DNA from: Ktedonobacteria bacterium brp13 | GTDB taxonomy: Bacteria > Chloroflexota > Ktedonobacteria > Ktedonobacterales > Ktedonobacteraceae | NCBI GenBank assembly: GCA_015099395.1 | Contig: AP024096.1 | Coordinates: forward strand, 4,402,001 to 4,466,000 | Direction of reading: 5' to 3' | DNA: 64,000 bases | Part shown: one piece after another, positions 19,803 through 27,783 of the stretch | Layout: the number at the start of each line of letters is the position of its first letter | Position numbering within the stretch: the stretch's first letter is position 1 | Position numbers and translations under genes: made by a program | The notes under the pieces: generated by a model | What the model was told of the DNA's origin: nothing | What the model saw: the letters and a program-made list of their open reading frames with translations, nothing else | Database searches by the model: none

Positions 19803-21926
19803 AGTAATTCTCGTCTATGTCAAAGTAACTGATTTCATCCAGAGGAAGCCACCAGTGGGAGGAAAGCTCGCCTCTTAGCGTGCTTTTAGCAAGCTCATTG
19901 GCGATCTCCTGCATACGTTCTTTTTGTTCAGGCTCATCTACAAGGTTTGCCACCGATTCCAAGTCCTGATAGGTCATGGTTCGGTGGTAAACATTAATAA
20001 GCGCTCTACCTTGACGGGGTAAGGTACGGCGAATGCCATGAGCTTTAGCCCTGTCGTATATTCTGTACCATGAAAAACGCGGGAATGCCCTCATTAACTC
20101 TATTTGCGACCCAGTGGAATAAATGGAAAGCAATAAAGCATCTTCTTCGGGAGTCCATGCCTCGTTCGTATTTGGCATAGCTCCCCGCCAGATTAAGGCG
20201 ACATCGGGGCGTATGGCTATTCCATTCTCCCATTCGATATGCAAAAGAAGAAGATGATTGGATACGATATTTAACTTTATTTCCTTTATAACCTTTCGTA
20301 TCATCTTTTTCTGATGCTCGCTACCTAATTTTTTGTATTCCACGGGCAGGTGTGAAAGCACATAATAAAAATTAGGAATGACGCGCTCAGGATCTTCCTT
20401 TTCGCCCTGTGCCTTTTGTTTCTTCGACAGGTTCTCAAGTGCGAATTCAGCCTCCGCCAGTTGCGTGATATACCGCGCCTCTGTTTGTTTGCTCAAAGGC
20501 CTCGCAGGATTTGTAAGCAGATTATCCAAATGCTTTATGTGAGCCTCGGCTTTTTCTATCTGTGTTTTGAGCAACTGCGACTCGCCTATCAGATCCGTTT
20601 TCTGACTTTCCCAGAAGGATTTTATTCTATCGCTTATCTCGCTGTCGTGCTGGGCCAGATCGCATAAGCGATTTAAGACAATCTCATCCAGCTCTTTGCA
20701 AGAAACCGACCATGCGGCTTTTGTTTGAATAATGCCAATCCTGTTACTGCCATAGTTTGTTGCCCCCTGATAACAGGCATAACGGCTTTTTACATTTTTA
20801 TTTTCCTGATTATCAATGGAAAAGCTTACCGCGCCATCATCGCTTTTTAGGAAGCCATGCAATACTGCGTCAGATTCCCATTGTTTGGTGTGCTTTCTGG
20901 AGCGCCTGGTGTCTTTCCGTTGATCAAAGGGGGTGCCGTCAGGATAATGGCCTGTGATAGCGGCATAGGAAGGAGTTAACAAGTTCATAGGCACAGCAGC
21001 CTCAAATGCGCCCGCCAGGAGAATTTCATTGCCTAATCCGTCTTTTCCGATTTTTGCATACCCGGCCAGCGTTAAATTGCTCAGGTAATGTTTAACGGAG
21101 TCAATGCTTGTAAATGTATATCCCTCTTTCGCTTTCGTCATAATGGTAGGAAAATTATATCTTTGCAAATCTTCAGCCGGAGGATAGGAAAACAGGCATG
21201 GACGGCTTTCTATATAACGAACTATGTAAGCAAGCGAGAAATCATTATCAATGAACTGCTTGAAAAGCTCAATAGAAGCATCTAGCCACGGGCGATAAAT
21301 AATAGGCCGCTGTTCATCTTTCCATACAGTCCGGTCAATCACATAAGGGGCTGGCAAATGTCCACCGCCATAGAGTCCGCGCTGAACTTTTTGTTGGCGC
21401 ATTTCGTTCAAGTATAATATCTGCGTGGCGAGGTAATTATAAGCGTCCTGCATTTCCTTCTGGAACGCCTGTAAATCTTTTGTTTTGGTAAAGTCATACA
21501 CCGTGCGTCCCGGCACAATAAGTTTCAGCTTTTTCTTCTCAGCAAGCTCAGTGAACATGCTCACGTTACGGAAATGCTTATCCCTGAAGAGGCGATCCGC
21601 ACGGGCGACCACAAGGCTGCCGACAATATCATTGGCTATGTCAAGATAAAGCTTGGAAAGTTTCGGGCGTTCGTCATACCCTTTTGTGCCGCTGATACCT
21701 GCCCCCTCGTCATACAACACAATATCATCTTCATCGCCCCTTATCATCATTGCGACGCTTATCATCGTTTCCTGCCTCAGACGGCCTTCATAATGGTTTT
21801 TGTCAGATTTTTTCTTGATTGCCGGATAAGCACTCCGGTTTTTCTGCTAAGATCAATGTTAATGCCGGTTAAGTCGTATTCTGTTTCCTGTGCGGATTGC
21901 AAAATCTTGATAGCCACTGATGCCAC
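19756..21926 (-). CDS. Large serine recombinase with N-terminal frameshift
   Basis: This is a site-specific recombinase of the large serine type. The uninterrupted frame begins at 21765 and gives 669 residues. It holds most of the catalytic domain (DEGAGISGTKGYDERPKLSK, then ARADRLFRD), the recombinase domain, a zinc/coiled-coil region and a late basic tail. The first strand with the catalytic serine (TGVLIRQSRK) lies upstream in another frame, readable from a GTG at about 21926. The two frames meet at a run of six A, where a -1 shift would restore RKNSDKNHYEGRLRQET. So this is either a recent pseudogene or a case of programmed -1 frameshifting (A AAA AAT). Its codon use is more AT-rich than neighbouring housekeeping genes, fitting transfer. 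It abuts the SDR 3' end, a plausible attachment site. Confidence 0.8.
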
Positions 21927-22104
21927 CAAATCCTTTCATCACGGTATATCCTGAACTATAGTATACCATAACGCGGCTTTCTTCACCATAGAACCATCGA
22001 TATTAGCAGAAGGCCATAAAGAGCAGGGTATAACCGTTGACATTACTGGCTTATCAGTGGCATACTAGGGGAAGACCTAATAAACTACCGGAGAGCTTAA
22101 CTGT

Positions 22105-22314
22105 ATGAAACTTGAAGATTATCGCGTTAAGCTCGGATGGTCAAAAGCAAGACTTGCCAGGGAAGCGAAAATCAACGTGGGAACGGTGGGGGACGCGGAG
22201 AAAGGCAAAGGTATTTACAAAGCGACCGCTGGAAAGATTGCCAATGCCCTCAGTAGCGGGCTAGGATATGAGATTACCTACAAGGATATTGAGGAATTGA
22301 ACCTTGCTGACTGA
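22105..22314 (+). CDS. Small XRE/Cro-type helix-turn-helix protein
   Basis: This is a DNA-binding regulator of 69 residues that is essentially one Xre-like HTH: WSKARLAREAKINVGTVGDA is the helix-turn-helix, followed by KATAGKIANALS. An ATG with GGAGAG fifteen bases upstream starts it. It is divergent from the serine recombinase gene, with about 180 bases between them. It is probably the control gene of the same mobile element. Confidence 0.78.
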   Translation: MKLEDYRVKLGWSKARLAREAKINVGTVGDAEKGKGIYKATAGKIANALSSGLGYEITYKDIEELNLAD

Positions 22315-22324
22315 CATCCGAGTT

Positions 22325-22400
22325 TTTTAAGGAGGTGATGCCAAGAAACGCCAAGGCGCAGAGCCAAGGCGTCTCTCAGAGACTTTTTCTGCACATTCTT
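22325..22400. repeat. Degenerate short-period intergenic repeat
   Basis: The segment has repeated CCAAGGCG/CGCCAAGG units (AAGAAACGCCAAGGCGCAG followed by AGCCAAGGCG). This resembles the purine-rich 'CGCAGAG' type intergenic repeats seen in several Chloroflexota and other environmental bacteria. I see no gene in it. Confidence 0.3.
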
Positions 22401-22583
22401 TGTACTGTGTATCCTCTACCAAAGTAACCACAGTGCAAATATGAAACAACCCATCCTTTTACTGTTTTGCAGTGGCAGCAAGGCGCACTGTATTAGGCGT
22501 TCTTTGCTGCCGGGGCAGGTGTAAAGTCTACTGGTAATAATACCACGTCTGGCTTTGCCTGTCGATTGAGGGAGGCAAGCACC

Positions 22584-22679
22584 ATGAGTGCCAATCAAGA
22601 GCCGTTTGACAACTTCATTCCCGTTATTCCAATGGAAGATGAGCTACTGCACTATCAGCTCTATGTGTTGGAAGAGTGA
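22584..22679 (+). CDS. Possible 31-residue small protein
   Basis: This short acidic frame begins MSANQEPFDNFIPVIPMEDE. A strong ribosome site (GGGAGG, eight bases before the ATG) supports translation. I recognise no family. It may instead be the leftover head of a gene cut by the nearby mobile element. Confidence 0.3.
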   Translation: MSANQEPFDNFIPVIPMEDELLHYQLYVLEE

Positions 22680-22808
22680 TATACAGTATCCTACACTAAA
22701 TAAAGAAGCATTAACGGACATTTAGCATGGATTTAACAAGGTGCAGTTATACTATCTATGGTTTGTGACATCTATGGTTTTATATTATCTATAAGAAAGA
22801 GGGAATGC

Positions 22809-24359
22809 ATGAAAAAGTCTTGGCGCACAACCTCTGTTATCGCTGCGTTAGGGACGGTCATTATCGGTGCGACACTTTTCGCAACGGCTGGTGCCTTTGC
22901 ATCAGGACCTGTCACCAGTACTGTCAACGGTAACAAAAGTACAACAACGCCTATTCAGCATGTTGTCGTTATCTTCCAGGAAAACGTTTCGTTCGATCAC
23001 TATTTTGGGACCTATCCGAATGCGACCAATCCTGCGGGTGAACCAGCTTTCCACGCCAGCGCAAATACGCCTACAGTAAATGGTCTGAACGAAAATCTCT
23101 TGACCAATAATCCTAATTCTGCCAATCCAGCACGCCTGGATCCTTCGCAGGCCATCACCTGTGATCAGGATCATAATTATACCGATGAGCAGAAGGCTTA
23201 TGATAATGGTCTGGCCGACAAATTTGTGCAATATACTACTGGTGGTTCATGTACCGATAAAAATATCGTTATGGATTACTATGACGGAAACACGGTAACA
23301 GGGCTCTGGAACTATGCACAACATTATGCAATGAGTGATAATTCCTTTGGTACTACCTTTGGCCCTTCAACACCGGGCGCGCTCAATCTGATCTCTGGTC
23401 AGACACATGGCGCAGTTGCTGCGACACAACTCAGCAATATCGTCAATGGCACGATCATTGGTGACTCCGATCCGCAATATGATGACTGCTCAACCACCAG
23501 TGGGAACGTTGCTGCGATGACCGGCACAAATGTCGGCGATCTGCTGAACGCGAAGAATGTCACCTGGGGTTGGTTCCAGGGCGGCTTCAGACCATCTGCA
23601 ACCACCAACGGGGTCGCAACTTGCGGTACTAAACATACTAATATTGGTGGCGTTGCTGTAACTGACTATAGCCCACACCATGAGCCATTCCAATACTACA
23701 AATCAACCGCGAACCCACATCACCTGCCACCTACTTCAACCAGCATGATCGGCAAAACCGATCAGGCTAATCATCAGTACGATATTCAAGACTTCTGGAC
23801 AGCAGTCAACAACGGTAATATGCCGGCTGTGAGCTATCTGAAAGCTCCTGCGTACCAGGATGGACACGCTGGATATTCAGATCCGCTCGATGAGCAGACA
23901 TTCCTGACCACGACGATCAACCAGCTTCAGAAGCGCCCTGAGTGGAAAAACACCGCCGTTATTATCGCTTATGATGACTCAGACGGTTGGTATGACCATG
24001 TCTTGGGACCCATCGTCAGCCAGTCTAATAGCGCCGCTGACGCTCTGACCGGTACTGGTACCTGTGGTACAGCCAAAACTGGTGCGTACGAGGATCGTTG
24101 TGGCTACGGACCACGCTTACCGCTGCTGGTCATCTCGCCATACGCTAAGAAGAACTATATTGACAATTCAGTAACCGATCAGTCCTCTATCCTGCGCTTT
24201 ATTGAGGATAACTGGAATCTCGGACGTATCGGTGATCAGTCGTTCGATGCGGCTGCTGGTACACTGAACAACATGTTCAACTTCCAGGCAGATCCCAACT
24301 CTAACGGTTACCTGTTCCTGAACCCCAAAACTGGCGAACCCATTAGTAACGGAAGATAG
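22809..24359 (+). CDS. Secreted phosphoesterase (phospholipase C / acid phosphatase family)
   Basis: This is an exported hydrolase of 516 residues in the phosphoesterase family that includes bacterial phospholipase C and AcpA-type acid phosphatases (alkaline-phosphatase fold). A signal peptide (residues 1 to about 33, ending AGAFASG) precedes the diagnostic start IQHVVVIFQENVSFDHYFGTYP. Later conserved pieces include FGTTFGPSTPGALNLISGQT, SYLKAPAYQDGHAGYSDP, the metal site in AVIIAYDDSDGWYDH and RLPLLVISPYAKKN. ATG 22809 follows GAGGG. It likely scavenges phosphate from organic esters outside the cell. It is monocistronic, with a hairpin terminator just downstream. Confidence 0.9.
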   Translation: MKKSWRTTSVIAALGTVIIGATLFATAGAFASGPVTSTVNGNKSTTTPIQHVVVIFQENVSFDHYFGTYPNATNPAGEPAFHASANTPTVNGLNENLLTNNPNSANPARLDPSQAITCDQDHNYTDEQKAYDNGLADKFVQYTTGGSCTDKNIVMDYYDGNTVTGLWNYAQHYAMSDNSFGTTFGPSTPGALNLISGQTHGAVAATQLSNIVNGTIIGDSDPQYDDCSTTSGNVAAMTGTNVGDLLNAKNVTWGWFQGGFRPSATTNGVATCGTKHTNIGGVAVTDYSPHHEPFQYYKSTANPHHLPPTSTSMIGKTDQANHQYDIQDFWTAVNNGNMPAVSYLKAPAYQDGHAGYSDPLDEQTFLTTTINQLQKRPEWKNTAVIIAYDDSDGWYDHVLGPIVSQSNSAADALTGTGTCGTAKTGAYEDRCGYGPRLPLLVISPYAKKNYIDNSVTDQSSILRFIEDNWNLGRIGDQSFDAAAGTLNNMFNFQADPNSNGYLFLNPKTGEPISNGR

Positions 24360-24417
24360 GTGCGAGAACAACTCTCTCTCCCTATCGTTCAAGATACAGT
24401 GGGAAAGCGCATATATA

Positions 24418-24460
24418 CTATGCAGGAGTCCGGCATCTGGTGCCAGACTCCTGCATAGTG
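24418..24460 (+). terminator. Hairpin terminator after the phosphoesterase gene
   Basis: The arms TATGCAGGAGTC and GACTCCTGCATA pair perfectly, with an inner TGGCACC-like pairing as well. The hairpin lies about 60 bases after the stop. The T-run is weak. Confidence 0.6.
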
Positions 24461-24534
24461 TATAAAGAGCATTTCCTGCCACTTCCTACTTTTCTAAGCT
24501 CACGCGACTTCCCGGAGAAAGGCCTTTAGCCACA

Positions 24535-24705
24535 GTGGACGATCAATATATCGACAATCAACAAAATAAAGAGCTACAACAATCAGAGGAGATAGCAGAG
24601 ACATCAAAGGTACAGGAGATAGCAAAGACACCAGAGACGCCAGCCAAAGATGGGAAACCAAAACGATCGTTTTTAGGGATCATTTTCGGATATGAAAAAC
24701 ACTAG
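24535..24705 (+). CDS. Possible 56-residue charged small protein
   Basis: A GTG-started frame encodes a Glu/Gln/Lys-rich peptide that ends KPKRSFLGIIFGYEKH. GGAGAAAGG lies about twelve bases upstream, rather far. The composition (regular charged stretch, then a basic hydrophobic tail) looks protein-like, but I recognise nothing. It could also be the remains of a larger gene. Confidence 0.3.
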   Translation: MDDQYIDNQQNKELQQSEEIAETSKVQEIAKTPETPAKDGKPKRSFLGIIFGYEKH

Positions 24706-24797
24706 CGTTTTTACCCACTTTCAGATAAAATAACTGCTCAGAATGGGGTGTTCATTCCCATCACCCACGAAGCGAGGAAAAGCAATGACCCATATGC

Positions 24798-25364
24798 TCA
24801 TTGGCCGGCGATCATAACCCTGATCTGGTTAAGGGACTCTCGGATGAGCTGCGACAGATCTTGCTCGTCAGGTGTGCTGACCCAGTGGGCATACGCCATC
24901 TTGAACGCGATGACTCCGACTTCTGCGGCAAGGCTCGCGGCAGGGTCAATCACGCCGCGTCTTCGCAACGCTTCGGCTATGGCCGAGGTGAGTAATGCGC
25001 CCTTCAGCAGTTCGCGTTCTTGGAGCCCTGGGTTTGCAGCAATCACCGCCTGACGCTGCCGGACGAGTTTATGACGCTCCTGGAACACAGGAACAACAGT
25101 CTCAAGAGCTGTGGCGACCGCGTCGATCGGCGCGGCGGAAGCAGGTGCGTTGGCGATAGCACTCGCGTAGATCTCCTCCAACATTGTCTGATCCCCGAAC
25201 AGCACCTCGCGCTTATCGGCGAAGTAGCGGAAGAATGTCCGCTCGGTGAGGCCAGCCCGTTCAGCGATCTCCGTCACCGTCGTCTGCTCAAACCCGCGTT
25301 CCTGGTACAGGTCCAGAGCTGCCTGCGCCAGTCGGCCCCTGGCATTGGGTTCCCATCGGCTCAT
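24798..25364 (-). CDS. TetR family transcriptional regulator
   Basis: This is a 188-residue repressor-type regulator. The N-terminal HTH (TTVTEIAERAGLTERTFFRYF, whose recognition helix is LTERTFFRYF) is followed by a helical ligand-binding domain with no special motif. ATG 25364 is supported by AAGGAGGTG eight bases upstream. It is divergent from the zinc-independent alcohol-dehydrogenase-like gene at 25771. A palindromic site with repeated TGACATCACT half-sites lies just upstream, so autoregulation and control of the neighbour are likely. Confidence 0.9.
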   Translation of the reverse strand: MSRWEPNARGRLAQAALDLYQERGFEQTTVTEIAERAGLTERTFFRYFADKREVLFGDQTMLEEIYASAIANAPASAAPIDAVATALETVVPVFQERHKLVRQRQAVIAANPGLQERELLKGALLTSAIAEALRRRGVIDPAASLAAEVGVIAFKMAYAHWVSTPDEQDLSQLIRESLNQIRVMIAGQ

Positions 25365-25393
25365 ACGTTCAACACCTCCTTCATGACAGCTAT

Positions 25394-25446
25394 TGACATC
25401 ACTTCCATTATACTGTATCATAGGTATGTCAGCAACTGACATCACT
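25394..25446. promoter_or_regulatory. Probable TetR operator
   Basis: A perfect 7-3-7 palindrome, ATGTCAGCAACTGACAT, lies at 25426-25442. The sequence TGACATCACT occurs twice in the same direction (25394-25403 and 25437-25446). The sites lie 30-80 bases upstream of the TetR start codon, where a repressor would cover the promoter. Confidence 0.6.
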
Positions 25447-25770
25447 GTTTCGTCTTACCTAGAGGGATCTGTGACGTAGCGGAACAGAAAAGGGGGGAAG
25501 GCCGATTCTAAGTGTAATTTGACAGATAATCTCGCCGAAAGGGGGGTAAATGCGTCAGAAGTGGCGAGTTTATGATCTTTTTGACACTGAGTGAGAGAGC
25601 TCTGGATAAGCTGCAATAAATGCGAGAGCAAAGCACCGATGGAACGCACATCAGTAATCCCACTCTTTTTGTGCTTCTTGTTCACCTGCAACTACGAAGC
25701 CAGTCCAGTGCTTCAACCCCTTTGCTGTTCCATGGTATCACAGACCCCATCCTCAATGAAGGAGTACCTT

Positions 25771-26709
25771 ATGAGTCGAGCGATTATGTATACGTCATTT
25801 GGCGAACCCGACGTTTTAGAGCTGCAAGACATTCCAGAACCACATGCTGGTTCAGATGAAGTACGAGTACGAGTGGCTGCCGCAGGCTTGAATCCGATGG
25901 ATTGGATGGTATCTTCAATGCCCGATGTGGCTGCAATGTTTGACATTACGCTGCCATCAGGATTCGGTTATGATTTCGCAGGCACCATTGATGAGGTTGG
26001 CCCAAATGTCAAAGATTTTCATATTGGAGACCGTGTATTTGGCGCAGCGCTTGGTCGCGCCGTCGCTGACTATATTGTATTGAAAGTTCCATCAATAGAA
26101 CCATTGCACCATACTCCGAGTGGCATTACAGACGTAATCGCAAGCGCTCTTCCGATTGCTGGTCTTACCGCCGACGCGGCACTGAGCGTTATCGGTGTAA
26201 AGTCAGGTGATACCGTGCTCATAGGCGGTGCTGCGGGTGGCGTCGGCACATTCGCCGTACAGCTCGCAAAGCTGACTGGCGCAACCGTTATCGGTACTGG
26301 GTCAGAGGATTCATTCGACTATCTACGTAAGCTTGGTGCTATTCCAGTCACCTACGGACATGGATTGGCAGACCGAGTTCGTAAGCTCGCCCCAGATGGC
26401 GTCGACGCGGCTACAGTGCTCGTGGGGACAGAGACAATAGACGTAGCTCTTGCGCTTGGTATTTCGCCTGCTCGAATTTCTGCGATCGCTGCAGGACCGA
26501 ATCCGTCAGGTGGTGTACATGCAACAGGCGGGGCACAAGCTAGTCCTGGTGCACTCGATAGAATTACCAATGCCATAAGTAGTGGTAATTTCATCGTCCC
26601 AATAGCCGCAACTTTTCCAATAGAACGTACCCGCGAGGCTGTAACGCTTCAGCGTGGGGGGCATGTTCACGGCAAAGTTGTCATTACACTTTTTGAAAAG
26701 GACAGCTAA
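25771..26709 (+). CDS. NADP-dependent alcohol dehydrogenase-like (quinone oxidoreductase family)
   Basis: This is a medium-chain reductase of 312 residues. The GroES-like half is about 1-115 (DEVRVRVAAAGLNPMDWM). The Rossmann half has the nucleotide motif in GDTVLIGGAAGGVGTFAVQL and the usual GATVIGTGS. The catalytic zinc cysteine/histidine set is absent, as in quinone oxidoreductases/zeta-crystallins. ATG 25771 has AAGGAG six bases upstream; the longer frame has an unconserved start. It is probably regulated by the divergent TetR protein, a common arrangement for detoxifying reductases. The substrate is unknown. Confidence 0.88.
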   Translation: MSRAIMYTSFGEPDVLELQDIPEPHAGSDEVRVRVAAAGLNPMDWMVSSMPDVAAMFDITLPSGFGYDFAGTIDEVGPNVKDFHIGDRVFGAALGRAVADYIVLKVPSIEPLHHTPSGITDVIASALPIAGLTADAALSVIGVKSGDTVLIGGAAGGVGTFAVQLAKLTGATVIGTGSEDSFDYLRKLGAIPVTYGHGLADRVRKLAPDGVDAATVLVGTETIDVALALGISPARISAIAAGPNPSGGVHATGGAQASPGALDRITNAISSGNFIVPIAATFPIERTREAVTLQRGGHVHGKVVITLFEKDS

Positions 26710-26779
26710 ACTTTAAGTAGGGGTCACCATATCAATCTGGTGTTTATCCCAGATTGATATGGTGACCCCTACTTAAAGT
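26710..26779. repeat. Perfect 31-bp inverted repeat
   Basis: Arms at 26710-26740 and 26749-26779 are exact reverse complements (ACTTTAAGTAGGGGTCACC... against ...GGTGACCCCTACTTAAAGT) with an eight-base loop. It begins directly after the reductase stop codon. There is no T-run after it, and the length and perfection suggest joined ends of a mobile element more than an ordinary terminator, though it would also stop transcription. Confidence 0.7.
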
Positions 26780-26820
26780 GAGGAGAAATACTACTTTTCC
26801 CTCTCAGGAGTGAGAGACAT

Positions 26821-27013
26821 TCATCCTACCGCTCGCAGGGCTTGTGAATTATTGCTGGGGAAACCTGCGGGGAAGGAGGCGTGAGGATCGGCATACAGGG
26901 CGGGCTGATTGTTTTTGACGGTGAGCAGCGTTTTGCCGCCTCGTGCATCAACAGCAAGCATGAACTCCTTCTGGGTATGCAGGGCATCGGCGGTTTGAGC
27001 GAGAAAATGAACT
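26821..27013 (-). pseudogene. Transposase fragment, ISAs1-like
   Basis: A minus-strand frame of about 63 codons reads ADALHTQKEFMLAV, DARGGKTLLTVKNNQPALYAD and ends at a stop. The order 'DALHTQ...GG..LLTVK.NQP.L' is typical of ISAs1/IS4-type DDE transposases around the second acidic residue. Both ends of the gene are missing, so this is debris. Confidence 0.6.
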
Positions 27014-27046
27014 ATCTTTTCTCTTCATGTTATGCAACTTGCAGTA

Positions 27047-27233
27047 TTCGCCACCAGTAATTCATGCTCGCGCCGCGCACCAGCGTCCATGAAAATGTCT
27101 TACCCTACCCCTATTTTCAGGGGAGTATCAAGAGTGATACCGGTGGCGAAGTCGGAAACGACGCTCATTCTGAATGGGCAAGCGCCAAATAGTGAGCGTG
27201 AAAATTGATTTCGCCACCAGTATCACTCTTGAT
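27047..27233. repeat. Inverted and direct repeats in mobile-element debris
   Basis: Arms at 27127-27150 and 27210-27233 match as inverted repeats at 23 of 24 positions (TTCGCCACC[A/G]GTATCACTC...). A third copy of the first 13 bases lies at 27047-27059. The enclosed and following sequence to 27783 holds only short frames with no recognisable product. It looks like transposon remains. Confidence 0.5.
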
Positions 27234-27783
27234 GCATATAGGTTGCTTGCTCATCAAGAGGGGAGGAAGACGTGGGAAAGCTTTTTACCGAAACCGCCTG
27301 AGAGGCTTCTCCTGGAAAAAACTTCTCGGTACAAACCATGCACCACAGTAGACAAGCAGACAGTATGCATCAAAATTGGACATGAGCCAATTTATGCGCC
27401 AATACTGCATTTAGCCAAAGCCTGATCTCAGGCGAAGAGAGCAATGTCTGACGCCAATAATTCTGGCACAAATTCGCCATTTAGGGGTCATCGCATCATT
27501 TCGTGCAAACTGTACGCTAAGTCGCCAAGACAGGGCCGCAGGCTAGAAACCTGTACGTTAACGACTCAACTCGCCTCAGAATGCTTGTCGGAAAATTAAC
27601 ATACTTGGTCAAGTTTTCGTCACCTTTGGAGTTCTACGACAAATGCGTCGAATTCGTGCAGATATACATTCTCCAGAATTAGGCTTGCAATTTCTCCTTG
27701 AGGGGAACCAATGATGCTATCCTTCCTGTTTCCCTGGAGATCTTTGCAGTTTGAGTTGGCGAAGCTGACACCTGTTTGATTTC

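Noticed and set aside
27174..27425. 83-residue plus-strand frame
   Set aside because: It overlaps an arm of an inverted repeat, lacks a ribosome site and has no recognisable pattern. It is probably chance in transposon debris.
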